Shown: positions 8,164-17,420 of the stretch, piece after piece
How positions within the stretch are numbered: position 1 is the first letter of the stretch
Layout of the letters: each line of letters starts with the position of its first letter
NCBI RefSeq assembly: GCF_009557055.1
Contig: NZ_CP045649.1
Location: 868,001 to 932,000, forward strand
Direction of reading: 5' to 3'
DNA: 64,000 bases
Source: Nocardioides sp. dk884
GTDB taxonomy: Bacteria; Actinomycetota; Actinomycetes; Propionibacteriales; Nocardioidaceae
Notes under the pieces: model-generated
Databases searched by the model: none
What the model saw: the letters and a program-made list of their open reading frames with translations, nothing else
What the model was told of the DNA's origin: nothing
Translations under genes and position numbers: made by a program

Positions 8164-9753
8164 ATGCGAGTACACCTGCACGACCTGCTCGAGGAGCAGG
8201 CGGAGCACCGACCGACCGCGTCCGCGCTCACCGCCGGTGAGCAGACCCGGGACTACGCCGAGCTGGCCGCGGTGGTCCGCGAGGCCGCCGCGGGGATGCG
8301 CCGCCTCGGGATCGTCCCCGGCGACCGGGTCGCGGTCCTGCTCGACAAGCGGCTGGAGACCGTCGAGGCGATCTTCGCCGCGTCGTACGCCGGGGCGGTG
8401 TTCGTCCCGGTCAACCCGCTGCTCAAGCCCGAGCAGATCGCCCACGTGCTGGCCGACTGCGACGTCCGGCTGCTGGTCACCTCGACGTCGCGCTGGGGCG
8501 CGCTGGGCGACGCCGCGCACCGGCTGCCGGCGCTGGAGCGGGTGGTGCTCGTCGAGGGGGCCGCCGCCGGCACCGGCGACGCCGGGGTGCCGGTCTGCTC
8601 CTGGGACGCCCTGCTGGCCAGCGGCCGGGAGGCCGGGCCGGCGGCGGCACGCGCCCACGCGGGCGTCGACTCCGACCTCGCCGCGATCCTCTACACCTCC
8701 GGCAGCACCGGGCGTCCGAAGGGCGTGGTGCTGAGCCACCGCAACCTCGTGGTCGGCGCGGAGAGCGTGAGCGGCTACCTCGACAACCGTCCCGACGACG
8801 TCATCCTGGCCGCGCTGCCACTGAGCTTCGACGCCGGCCTGAGCCAAGTGACGACCGCGTTCGCGGTCGGTGCCCACGTGGTGCTGGTCAACTACCTGCT
8901 GCCGCGCGACGTGGTGCGGCTGTGCGCGCGCCACGGGGTGACCGGGCTGACCTGCGTGCCGCCGCTGTGGATCCAGCTGGCCGGCGTGGAGTGGCCCCCG
9001 GAGGCGACCGGGCTGCGCTACTTCGCCAACACCGGCGGGCGGATGCCGCGCGCGACGCTGACCCGGCTGCGCGAGCTGTTCCCGCAGGCGCGCCCGTTCC
9101 TCATGTACGGCCTCACCGAGGCGTTCCGCTCGACCTACCTCGACCCCGCCGAGGTGGACCGGCGCCCCGACTCGATCGGGCGGGCGGTGCCGGACGCCGA
9201 GGTCCTGGTGCTGCGCCCGGACGGGACGCCGGCGGCGCCGGGGGAGGAGGGCGAGCTGGTGCACCGCGGGCCGCTCGTCGCCCAGGGTTACTGGAACGAC
9301 CCCGCGCGCACCGCCGAGCGGTTCCGCCCCGTGCCCGACCCGCACGCCGCCTGGCGCGCGCCGGAGAGGGCGGTGTGGTCGGGCGACGCGGTGGTCGCCG
9401 ACGAGGAGGGCTACCTCTACTTCGTCGGCCGCTCCGACGACATGATCAAGACCTCCGGCTACCGGGTCAGCCCCAGCGAGGTCGAGGAGGTCGCCCACGA
9501 CACCGGGCTGGTCGGCGAGGTGGCCGCGCTCGGGGTGGAGGACGACCGGCTCGGCCAACGGATCGTGCTGGTCCTCAGCCCGCCCGTGGGCACGCCCGAC
9601 CCCACGGCGTACGACGCGGCGGCGCTGCTCGCCGAGCTGCGTCGCCGGCTCCCGCTCTTCATGGTGCCCGCGGAGGTGCGCGTCCTCGATGAGCTGCCGC
9701 GCTCGCCGAACGGCAAGTTCGACCGCGTGCTGCTGCGCAAGGAGGTCTCCTGA
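8164..9753 (+). CDS. AMP-forming acyl-CoA/ACP ligase, exosortase-A-associated type
   Basis: Predicted 529-residue adenylate-forming enzyme. The signature YTSGSTGRPKGVVLSH binds the phosphates, YGLTEAFRSTYLDP is the core motif A5 region, and GRSDDMIKTSGYRVSP followed by the final NGKFDR lysine completes the adenylation fold. The AFRSTYL form and the gene order (ligase, then PLP decarboxylase, then carrier protein) match the family described with exosortase A systems in Gram-negative bacteria. No exosortase or sorting-signal gene is in this window. It likely loads a carboxylic or amino acid onto the carrier protein encoded two genes downstream. The stop overlaps the next start (TGATG). Confidence 0.8.
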   Translation: MRVHLHDLLEEQAEHRPTASALTAGEQTRDYAELAAVVREAAAGMRRLGIVPGDRVAVLLDKRLETVEAIFAASYAGAVFVPVNPLLKPEQIAHVLADCDVRLLVTSTSRWGALGDAAHRLPALERVVLVEGAAAGTGDAGVPVCSWDALLASGREAGPAAARAHAGVDSDLAAILYTSGSTGRPKGVVLSHRNLVVGAESVSGYLDNRPDDVILAALPLSFDAGLSQVTTAFAVGAHVVLVNYLLPRDVVRLCARHGVTGLTCVPPLWIQLAGVEWPPEATGLRYFANTGGRMPRATLTRLRELFPQARPFLMYGLTEAFRSTYLDPAEVDRRPDSIGRAVPDAEVLVLRPDGTPAAPGEEGELVHRGPLVAQGYWNDPARTAERFRPVPDPHAAWRAPERAVWSGDAVVADEEGYLYFVGRSDDMIKTSGYRVSPSEVEEVAHDTGLVGEVAALGVEDDRLGQRIVLVLSPPVGTPDPTAYDAAALLAELRRRLPLFMVPAEVRVLDELPRSPNGKFDRVLLRKEVS

Positions 9754-10979
9754 TGGACGTCGAGCACCACCTCGACCGCTTCGGCACCGCCGACGGCCAG
9801 CTCTGCGTCGGTGGCGTGCCGCTGCGGCGCCTGACCGCCCGGGTCGGGAGCACCCCGTACTTCGCCTACGACCGCGACGCCATCACCGCCCGGGCGCAAC
9901 GCCTGCGCGCGGCGCTGGGCCCGCAGGTCGAGCTCGGGTACGCCGTCAAGGCCAACCCGATGCCCGCGGTCGTGGGTCACCTCGCCGGGCTGATCGACTG
10001 GCTCGACGTGGCCTCGGCGGGGGAGATGCACGTGGCGCTGGACGCCGCCGGGTCGCCCGCGCGTACCAGCTTCGCCGGGCCGGGCAAGACCGACGCCGAG
10101 CTCGAGCAGGCGGTCGCCGCCGGCGTGCTCGTGGAGCTGGAGTCCGCCGGCGAGGCCGACCGGATCACGGGCGTCGGCGAGCGGCTCGGGATGCGCCCGC
10201 GGGTCGCGGTGCGGGTCAACCCGGACTTCGTGGTCAAGGGCTCCGGCATGCGGATGGGCGGCGGCCCGCAGCAGTTCGGCGTGGACGTCGAGCAGGTGCC
10301 CGCGCTGCTGGACCGGCTGGTCGAGCGCGACCTCGCCGTCGAGGGCTTCCACCTGTTCGCGGGCTCGCAGAACCTGCACGCCGAGATCATCGTCGAGGCC
10401 CAGCAGCGCACCGTCGAGCTGTTGCTCGCGCTGGCCGACAAGGCCCCAGGGCCGCTCAGCTACCTCAACCTCGGTGGCGGCTTCGGCATCCCCTACTTCG
10501 ACAAGGACCAGCCACTCGACCTGGTGCGGGTGGGCGAGCAGCTGCGCGCGCTCGTGGCCGAGCGGCTGCACCCGGCACTGCCCGACGCCCACGTCGTGGT
10601 CGAGCTGGGCCGGTTCCTGGTGGGGGAGGCGGGGGTCTACGTCACCCGCGTCGTGGACCGCAAGGTCTCCCGCGGCACGACGTACCTCGTCGTCGACGGC
10701 GGGATGCACCACCAGCTCGCCGCCTCCGGCAACTTCGGCCAGGTGATCCGCCGCAACTACCCGCTCGTCGTCGGCGACCGCCTCGACGCGGAGCGCGACG
10801 AGCGCGCCGACGTCGTGGGCTGCCTGTGCACGCCGCTGGACGTGCTCGGCACCGGCATCTCGGTGCCGGACGCCCGGGTCGGCGACCTCGTCGTGCTGTT
10901 CCAGGCCGGCGCCTACGGGCGCAGCGCGAGCCCGCTGGGCTTCCTCGGCCACCCGGCGCCGCCGGAGATCCTCGTCTGA
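9753..10979 (+). CDS. PLP-dependent decarboxylase (Orn/DAP/Arg group IV, exosortase-A-associated type)
   Basis: Predicted 408-residue fold-type III decarboxylase. The cofactor lysine sits in YAVKANPMP, NLGGGFGIPYF is the phosphate-binding glycine loop, and the late CTPLDVLG holds the Cys of the partner-subunit active site. The start is the ATG overlapping the ligase stop, with GGAGG just upstream. It resembles diaminopimelate decarboxylase but its neighbours (ligase, carrier protein) point to action on a carrier-bound or free amino acid within a dedicated pathway, not lysine synthesis. Confidence 0.8.
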   Translation: MDVEHHLDRFGTADGQLCVGGVPLRRLTARVGSTPYFAYDRDAITARAQRLRAALGPQVELGYAVKANPMPAVVGHLAGLIDWLDVASAGEMHVALDAAGSPARTSFAGPGKTDAELEQAVAAGVLVELESAGEADRITGVGERLGMRPRVAVRVNPDFVVKGSGMRMGGGPQQFGVDVEQVPALLDRLVERDLAVEGFHLFAGSQNLHAEIIVEAQQRTVELLLALADKAPGPLSYLNLGGGFGIPYFDKDQPLDLVRVGEQLRALVAERLHPALPDAHVVVELGRFLVGEAGVYVTRVVDRKVSRGTTYLVVDGGMHHQLAASGNFGQVIRRNYPLVVGDRLDAERDERADVVGCLCTPLDVLGTGISVPDARVGDLVVLFQAGAYGRSASPLGFLGHPAPPEILV

Positions 10980-11011
10980 CCCCTCGTCCCCTCGCCCCCA
11001 GGAGCAAACCC

Positions 11012-11290
11012 ATGACCGAGACCACCCCCGCCCGCCCCACCGAGACCGAGACCTTCGCGCAGGTCCGCGCCGTGCTCGCCCGGACCCTCGGGATCGAGGA
11101 CCGGGCGGAGACCCTGACGCCGGACACGGCGCTGCTCGGCGAGCTCCCCGAGCTCGACTCGCTCGCGGTCGTCGAGCTGGCGAGCGCCCTGGAGGAGCGC
11201 TTCGACATCGTCATCGACGACGACGACTTCACCGGTGAGGTGTTCGAGACCGTGGGTTCGCTCGCGGCATTCGTCGCCGGGCGCGGGTGA
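11012..11290 (+). CDS. Acyl carrier protein
   Basis: Predicted 92-residue acidic carrier protein. The phosphopantetheine attachment serine is in ELDSLAVVEL, which follows the LGELPEL loop, and the C-terminal helix contains DDDDFTGEVFETVGSL. A GGAG sequence lies ten bases before the ATG at 11012. It is between the PLP decarboxylase and the asparagine-synthase-like gene and overlaps the latter by four bases. It is most likely the covalent carrier for the substrate activated by the upstream ligase; it is not a fatty-acid-synthesis AcpP by context. Confidence 0.85.
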   Translation: MTETTPARPTETETFAQVRAVLARTLGIEDRAETLTPDTALLGELPELDSLAVVELASALEERFDIVIDDDDFTGEVFETVGSLAAFVAGRG

Positions 11291-13104
11291 GCGGCATGGG
11301 CGCCGTCGCGGAGCCCGATCCGGGTCTGGTCGTGGTGTCCTGGGCGGGACGGGACGGGGACGGCCTGCTGGACTCCGTGCAGCGCGCCCTCGCGCACACC
11401 GACCCGGCCGCGGTGCCCGTGCGGCACGGCTCCTCGGCCGTCGTCGCCACCTGGGGGGTCGCCCCGCCCGGGATCTGCGCGGACCGTGCGCTCGCGCTCA
11501 CCCTCGAGGTGCGTCACCACGACCGACCTGTCGGCGCCCAGGAGGTACGCCGCGCGCTGGTCGAGCGCGACACGGCGATGTTGGCCGGGATGCTGCCCCC
11601 CTTCGCAGCGGTCGCGCTCGGGGCGGACGCAGCGGTGCTCGCCTGCGTCGAAGCGCTCGGGCTGCGCCACCTCTACCTGCGCCGCGGACCGGACTGGGTC
11701 GCGATCTCGACGTCGGCGCGGCTGCTCGCCGCCCTCGACCCCGTCTGCGCGCTGGACCTGACCGCGGTGGCGGTGCAGAGCCAGCTGGGCTGGCAGCTGG
11801 GGCACCGGACGCTTGCCGCCGGCGTCGAGCAGGTGGCAGCGGGTTCGCTGCTGTGCCTGCAGGACGGTCGGGTCACCACCATGTCCTTCGCGGTGCCGGA
11901 CCCTCTGGTCGTCGCCGAGCTGGAGGCGACGGTCCTCCGGACGCGGGACCTGCTGCGCGACTACCTGGACGCCTACCTGCGCGACCATCCCGACCCGGTG
12001 CTGCAGCTCAGCGGGGGACAGGACTCCCGGCTGCTGCTCTCCGCGATCGATCCCGCGCGTCGTCGGGGCCTGCGGGTGATGACCGTGGGAAGTCCTGAGG
12101 ACGCCGACGTCGTGATCGCGAGCGACCTCGCCCGGCGCTACGGGATGCGCCACGAGGTGCTCGACCTGGCCGGCCTCGAGCACCTCGACCCGGAGGAGGC
12201 GTGGGAGCGCTGCGTGGTCGCGGCGCGCCGTCTCGAGCTCGGGGCCGATCCGGTGGCGCGGGCCGCGCTGGACACCGCGGAGGAGCGCTCCCAGCCAGGC
12301 CCCCGGCTCTCCGGGCTCGGTGGGGAGGTCGCTCGGGGGTTCTACTACCTGGGCTCGCGGGGGCAGCGGCAGGTGACCGAGCGCCGCTCTCGCCGGCTGG
12401 CCGCGTGGCGGTTGCTGACCAACGAGGCAGCGGCCGACGACGCCCTCGAGCCGGGCTTCGCGGCGTGGGCGCGCGACGTCGCACTGACCGAGGTGCACCG
12501 GGCGCTCGTCGCCTCCGGCGACCCGTGGTTCGCCGCCACCGACAGGTTCTACCTCGAGCACCGCGTCCAGCGCTGGGGGGGCGTGACCGAGACAGCCGTC
12601 TGCTCCCGCGTCGCGGTGGCGAACCCGATGCTCGACGAGCGGTTCCTCGCCGCCGTACACACGCTGGCTCCGGCGGACAAGCGGCGCTCCCGCTTCCTGG
12701 CCCGTCTCCAGGTCGCCCTGGACCCCGAGCTGGCCTCCATGCCGCTGGACGGACGGCCCGCGCCGGCCAGCTATGCCGAACCGGGGCCGTCGGCCGCGCT
12801 CCAACGGGCCCGCAGCCGCTCCGCGGCCGCACGCCGCAAGGCGCTCCAGCGGGTCCGGGGGGAGCGGCGCGCTCCCGTCGGCGGCCCGGTCCTGGCCCGG
12901 CAGGCGACCGCCCACCTGCGCGGGCGCCCAGAAGTCCTCGAGCCGCTGGTCGCGACCGGCGTGTTCCGCGAGCAGTGGCTCGACGAGGTGGTGTCCGGTG
13001 GCGTCGACCCGGATCCCGCCACCGCCGCGCTGCTGGTCAACCTGACGGTGGCCACCTCCCGACAGCCGCGAGTTCCGGCCTCGTCTCCCCAACCTGAGGG
13101 ATGA
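11287..13104 (+). CDS. Asparagine-synthase-like amide-forming enzyme without the N-terminal nucleophile Cys
   Basis: Predicted 605-residue protein starting at a GTG that overlaps the carrier-protein stop. The middle holds the PP-loop ATP pyrophosphatase motif LSGGQDSRLL (about residues 240-250), with conserved DVVIASDLARRYGM downstream. The first 200 residues resemble the Ntn-hydrolase glutaminase half, but position 2 is not cysteine, so glutamine hydrolysis is not expected. It may instead use an amine or carrier-bound substrate, as beta-lactam-synthetase-type relatives do. It closes the ligase, decarboxylase and carrier-protein cassette. Confidence 0.7.
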   Translation: MSGMGAVAEPDPGLVVVSWAGRDGDGLLDSVQRALAHTDPAAVPVRHGSSAVVATWGVAPPGICADRALALTLEVRHHDRPVGAQEVRRALVERDTAMLAGMLPPFAAVALGADAAVLACVEALGLRHLYLRRGPDWVAISTSARLLAALDPVCALDLTAVAVQSQLGWQLGHRTLAAGVEQVAAGSLLCLQDGRVTTMSFAVPDPLVVAELEATVLRTRDLLRDYLDAYLRDHPDPVLQLSGGQDSRLLLSAIDPARRRGLRVMTVGSPEDADVVIASDLARRYGMRHEVLDLAGLEHLDPEEAWERCVVAARRLELGADPVARAALDTAEERSQPGPRLSGLGGEVARGFYYLGSRGQRQVTERRSRRLAAWRLLTNEAAADDALEPGFAAWARDVALTEVHRALVASGDPWFAATDRFYLEHRVQRWGGVTETAVCSRVAVANPMLDERFLAAVHTLAPADKRRSRFLARLQVALDPELASMPLDGRPAPASYAEPGPSAALQRARSRSAAARRKALQRVRGERRAPVGGPVLARQATAHLRGRPEVLEPLVATGVFREQWLDEVVSGGVDPDPATAALLVNLTVATSRQPRVPASSPQPEG

Positions 13105-13231
13105 CGCGCCCGCTCCGTGGCACCTGGGGGGTTACGTTCGGGAAGAGGCGCTCTACGCGTCGGTCCGTGCGCCTGTGCGGTCCTCCGACACCCCCGACCG
13201 GACCGCGCCCCGCGTGGTCCCCTGGAGCGAG

Positions 13232-14635
13232 ATGTTCTCGATATCCCACCACCGACGCCTGCCGCTGGCCATGGTCGTCGTCTGCACCGCCGTCGCCCTG
13301 AGCGGTGCCACGCCCCCCGCTACGGCGGGCGCAGCCACCGCCGCGCCGTCGGGCTACAGCGTGTGGCCCGACAGCCTGGTGCCCCAGACCCCGGTCGACG
13401 GCGACACCACCCGCACCACCCTCGGCCTGGAGTTCTCGGCGGCTGCCGCCGGGCGCGTCACGGCGATCGAGGTCTACCGCGGTCCCGGTGGCGCCGTGCC
13501 CCAGGACGCGACCCTGTGGTCCCCGGGAGGACGCGCGCTCGCCGTCGCCGACGTCGCCGACCCGCAGGGGACCGGCTGGCTGGTTGCCGAGCTCTCCGAG
13601 CCGGTCACGCTGACCCCCGGGCGGCGCTACGTCGCCTCCTACACAGCGCCGGAGGGCAGGTACGCCGGGGACAACGACGCCCTCAGCGCCCCTGTCGTCC
13701 ACGACGCGCTCACCGCCTGGCGCGGCGTCTTCACCCGGGGCGAGGGCCGCCCCGACCAGACCTACCGGCAGTCGAACTACTACGTCGACGTCGTGTTCGA
13801 GCCCACCGACGAGCGCGTGCCCGCTCCCGGCGGCGAGCCCACGCCGTCACCGTCGCCAGGCGGCGACTTCCCGGACGCCGCCAGCACCGGCGTACCCGTC
13901 GGCACCGCGCTCACGCCGTACACCGGACCGTGCACGATCACCCAGGACGGCACCGTGATCGAGGCCAGGACCGTGGACTGCGACCTCCTCGTCCGCGCCT
14001 CCGGGGTGGTCATCCGCAACACGCTGATCAACGGCACCGTCACCAACGACGAGCTCGTCCCCGGCAACGACTTCACGATCACCGACAGCGAGGTGCGGGC
14101 CGGTGACTACACCGGCACCGGGATCGGGACCCGCGACTTCGTCGCCACCCGGGTGGAGGTCACCGGCGGCAACCGGTCGATCAACTGCTGGCTGGACTGC
14201 GAGGTTCGCTCCTCCTTCGTCCACGGCCAGATGAGCGACGAGACGGGGGTGAGCCATGAGTCCGGCATCCGCATGGGAGCGGGCAACACGATCGTGGGCA
14301 ACACGATCACCTGCGACGCGCCGTACATCCCGCCGGACGCGGGCTGCTCCGCCGGGCTCACCGGGTACGGCGACTTCGCCGCCGTCCGCGACGTTCTGGT
14401 GCAGGGCAACCTGTTCCTCGCCTCCACCGGCGGCACCTGCGCGTACGGCGGGTCCTCCGCCGGCAAGCCGTTCTCACTCCTGGCCCGCGACATCCGGTTC
14501 ATCGACAACGTCTTCCAGCGCGGGGAAACCGGCAACTGCGGTGTCTGGGCCCCGGTGATGGACTTCGACGCTGCCGCGCCGGGCAATGTCTGGAGCGGCA
14601 ACACGTGGGAGGACGGGACCCCCGTGACCCCCTGA
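13232..14635 (+). CDS. Secreted DUF4082 plus right-handed beta-helix protein
   Basis: Predicted 467-residue exported protein. The ATG at 13232 has GGAG five bases upstream and begins a signal peptide ending near ATAGAATAA. Residues of about 35-185 match the DUF4082 pattern (LGLEFSAAAAGRVTAIEVY, RYVASYTAPEGRY). A Pro/Ser linker follows, then a C-terminal region of repeated short strands (VVIRNTLINGTV, NTIVGNTITC, DVLVQGNLF, DIRFIDNVF) typical of a parallel beta-helix. It probably binds or processes the polysaccharide outside the cell. No catalytic residues can be assigned. Confidence 0.7.
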   Translation: MFSISHHRRLPLAMVVVCTAVALSGATPPATAGAATAAPSGYSVWPDSLVPQTPVDGDTTRTTLGLEFSAAAAGRVTAIEVYRGPGGAVPQDATLWSPGGRALAVADVADPQGTGWLVAELSEPVTLTPGRRYVASYTAPEGRYAGDNDALSAPVVHDALTAWRGVFTRGEGRPDQTYRQSNYYVDVVFEPTDERVPAPGGEPTPSPSPGGDFPDAASTGVPVGTALTPYTGPCTITQDGTVIEARTVDCDLLVRASGVVIRNTLINGTVTNDELVPGNDFTITDSEVRAGDYTGTGIGTRDFVATRVEVTGGNRSINCWLDCEVRSSFVHGQMSDETGVSHESGIRMGAGNTIVGNTITCDAPYIPPDAGCSAGLTGYGDFAAVRDVLVQGNLFLASTGGTCAYGGSSAGKPFSLLARDIRFIDNVFQRGETGNCGVWAPVMDFDAAAPGNVWSGNTWEDGTPVTP

Positions 14636-14757
14636 TCGGGCCTCCTCGAAGTCAACTGACTTGGTGGACCATGCGGTCCCCGCAGCGTGCTCACCACTAT
14701 TGGTGAAGTGGCACTTCTTCGTCGGAGGGCCGCTGGGCGCCTCGTGAGATTGGAGTC

Positions 14758-16080
14758 ATGCCCGCCGTCGCGCATGTCCTCGTCATCGTGCAGAACCTGC
14801 CGGTTCCCTTGGACCGTCGGGTCTGGCTGGAGTGCCAGGCCCTGCGGTCCGCGGGGTACGACGTCAGCGTCATCTGTCCGAAGGGCCCGGGCGATCCACG
14901 CCTGGAGGTCATCGACGGCGTCCGCATCCACAAGTACCGGCCCGCGCCGCCGGCCGAGGGCGCGCTCGGCTACCTGCTGGAGTTCGTCTACTCCTGGGTC
15001 CGCACGGCGTGGCTGAGCCGCCGGGTGTGGCGCCGCAAGCCCTTCGACGTGGTCCAGGCCTGCAACCCGCCCGACACCTACTGGGCGCTCGCCCGGTACT
15101 GGAAGCGGCGCGGCGTCCGCTTCGTCTACGACCAGCACGACCTCAACCCCGAGCTCTTCTTGTCCCGCTTCGGCCGCCCCACCGGCCTCGCCGGGCGGGC
15201 ACAGCTGGCCGGGCTGCGCTGGCTGGAGCGGATGACCTACCGCACGGCCGACCACGTCATCTCCACCAACCGCTCCTACCAGGACATCGCCTTCACCCGT
15301 GGCGGCCTGGCGCCCCACGAGGTCACCGTGGTGCGCAGCGGCCCGGACACCTCCGCGATGCGCCCGCTGCTCCCGACCTCCGACGTGCTGCCCGCGCGGC
15401 GGCACTCACTGGTCTACCTCGGGATCATGGGACCCCAGGACGGGGTGGGCCTCGTGCTCGACGTCGTCGACGAGCTGGTGCGGGTGCGGGGGCGCCGCGA
15501 CGTCTGCGCGACGCTGCTGGGCTTCGGCGACTGCTACGACGACCTGCTGCGCCGCAGCCACGAGCTCGGCCTCGACGACGTGGTGACCTTCACCGGGCGG
15601 GCCGGTCCCGAGATGATCGCCGAGCACCTCAGCGCGGCGACGCTCGGCGTCTGCCCCGACCTGAAGACGCCGCTCAACGACATCTCCACGATGAACAAGA
15701 CCATGGAGTACATGGCCTACGCGTTGCCGTCGGTCGCCTTCGACCTCGTCGAGACCCGGGTCTCGGGGGAGGACTCCTGCCTCTACGTCCCGTCCGGGGA
15801 CGTGCAGGCGTTCGCCGACGCCGTGGAGCTGATCCTCGACGACCCCGTGCGCCGCGAGGCGATGTCGCTGCGGGCCCGCGAGCGGGTCCGCGACGTCCTC
15901 GACTGGCGCCCGCAGCGCGAGGCCTACCTCTCGGTCTTCGACCGCCTGGTCCACCTGGACCCGTCCCGGACGGCGCCGGCCGGGCCGGCGTACGTCCCGG
16001 ACACCCCGGAGGCGCTGGGTCGGTTCGTGCGCGACCGCGGTCCGCGCCCGGCCGTGCGACACCAGCCCCTGGGCGCCTGA
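14758..16080 (+). CDS. GT4-family glycosyltransferase
   Basis: Predicted 440-residue GT-B glycosyltransferase. TGGAGT stands just before the ATG at 14758. The N-terminal half has PLDRRVWLECQALRSAGYDVSVI and YDQHDLNPEL. The C-terminal half has YLGIMGPQDGVGLVLDVV and the donor-binding stretch TLGVCPDLKTPLNDISTMNKTMEYMAYALPSV, in which NKTMEY replaces the usual E-x7-E spacing. It starts a second plus-strand polysaccharide transcription unit with the dehydrogenase and methyltransferase-like genes. It resembles actinobacterial and cyanobacterial exopolysaccharide transferases. Confidence 0.8.
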   Translation: MPAVAHVLVIVQNLPVPLDRRVWLECQALRSAGYDVSVICPKGPGDPRLEVIDGVRIHKYRPAPPAEGALGYLLEFVYSWVRTAWLSRRVWRRKPFDVVQACNPPDTYWALARYWKRRGVRFVYDQHDLNPELFLSRFGRPTGLAGRAQLAGLRWLERMTYRTADHVISTNRSYQDIAFTRGGLAPHEVTVVRSGPDTSAMRPLLPTSDVLPARRHSLVYLGIMGPQDGVGLVLDVVDELVRVRGRRDVCATLLGFGDCYDDLLRRSHELGLDDVVTFTGRAGPEMIAEHLSAATLGVCPDLKTPLNDISTMNKTMEYMAYALPSVAFDLVETRVSGEDSCLYVPSGDVQAFADAVELILDDPVRREAMSLRARERVRDVLDWRPQREAYLSVFDRLVHLDPSRTAPAGPAYVPDTPEALGRFVRDRGPRPAVRHQPLGA

Positions 16081-16091
16081 GGAGGCACTGG

Positions 16092-17420
16092 ATGGACATC
16101 TCGGTGATCGGTTGCGGCTACCTCGGCGCGGTCCACGCGGCCGGCCTGGCGGCACTCGGCCACGACGTCGTCGGCATCGACGTCGACGCCGACAAGGTGG
16201 CCCGCCTGAGCGCCGGCGAGGCGCCGTTCTACGAGCCGGGCCTGCGCGAGCTGCTCGCTTCGGCGACCGGCTCGCTGCGCTTCACCACCGACATGACGGC
16301 CGCCGAGGGGTGCACGGTGCACTTCGTCTGCGTCGGCACGCCGCAGCGCCCCGGTGAGAACGCCGCGGACGTCAGCCACGTCGAGTCCTCGGTCGAGATG
16401 CTGGCGGCCCACCTGCGCTCCGGCGACGTGGTCGTCGGCAAGTCCACGGTGCCGGTCGGCACCGCGGAGTCCCTGCTCGTCGAGGTCCGCGCGGCCTGCC
16501 CGGGCGCGACGCTCGTGTGGAACCCCGAGTTCCTGCGCGAGGGCCATGCGGTCCGAGACACCCTGCACCCCGACCGGCTGGTGTTCGGGCTGGCCGAGGA
16601 CGACGCCCCCGACCACGCCCGCTCGGTGCTGCGCGAGGTCTACGCGCGCCCGATCGCCGAGGGCGTCCCCGTCATCGAGACCGACCTGGCGACCGCGCAG
16701 CTGGTCAAGGCCGCGGCCAACTCCTTCCTGGCCACCAAGATCTCCTTCATCAACGCGATGGCCGAGGTCTGCGAGGCCTCCGGCGGCGACGTGGTGCGGC
16801 TCGCCGAGGCGATCGGCCACGACACCCGGATCGGGCCGCAGTTCCTGCGCGCGGGCCTCGGCTTCGGCGGCGGCTGCCTGCCCAAGGACATCCGGGCGTT
16901 CATGGCCCGCGCGGGCGAGCTCGGCGCCGACCAGGCGCTGGCGTTCCTGCGCGAGGTGGACGCGATCAACCTGCGCCGCCGGGTGCGGATGGTCGACCTG
17001 GCCCGGGCCGAGTGCCACGGCTCGATCGTGGGGCGCCGGATCGCGATCCTGGGCGCCGCGTTCAAGCCCGACAGCGACGACGTCCGCGACTCCCCGGCCC
17101 TCAGCGTCGCCGCGCAGATGTCGCTGCAGGGCGCCGAGGTGGTGGTCACCGACCCGCAGGCGATCGACAACGCGCGCCGCCGCTGGCCGGACCTGAAGTA
17201 CGCCTTCACGCCCGAGGAGGCCGCGACCGGCGCCGACCTGGTGCTGCTGCTCACCGAGTGGCGTGAGTACGTCGACCTCGACCCCCACGAGCTCGGCGAC
17301 CTCGTGCGTCGGCGGCGGGTGCTGGACGGGCGCAACGTCCTGGACCCCGATCGCTGGCGAGGCGCCGGCTGGACCTATCGAGCCCTGGGCCGCCCGCTGA
17401 GCGACGGAAGGCCCGTGTGA
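16092..17420 (+). CDS. ugd: UDP-glucose/UDP-sugar 6-dehydrogenase
   Basis: Predicted 442-residue NAD-dependent enzyme that oxidises a UDP-hexose at C6 to the uronic acid. The Rossmann motif VIGCGYLGAVHAAGLA is at the N-terminus, NPEFLREG in the centre, and the catalytic cysteine in GFGGGCLPKDIRAF. GAAFKPDSDDVRDSPAL marks the C-terminal UDP-binding domain. GGAGG stands eight bases before the ATG. It follows the GT4 gene by eleven bases and overlaps the methyltransferase start by one base. Its product implies glucuronic or related acid in the polymer. Confidence 0.9.
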   Translation: MDISVIGCGYLGAVHAAGLAALGHDVVGIDVDADKVARLSAGEAPFYEPGLRELLASATGSLRFTTDMTAAEGCTVHFVCVGTPQRPGENAADVSHVESSVEMLAAHLRSGDVVVGKSTVPVGTAESLLVEVRAACPGATLVWNPEFLREGHAVRDTLHPDRLVFGLAEDDAPDHARSVLREVYARPIAEGVPVIETDLATAQLVKAAANSFLATKISFINAMAEVCEASGGDVVRLAEAIGHDTRIGPQFLRAGLGFGGGCLPKDIRAFMARAGELGADQALAFLREVDAINLRRRVRMVDLARAECHGSIVGRRIAILGAAFKPDSDDVRDSPALSVAAQMSLQGAEVVVTDPQAIDNARRRWPDLKYAFTPEEAATGADLVLLLTEWREYVDLDPHELGDLVRRRRVLDGRNVLDPDRWRGAGWTYRALGRPLSDGRPV

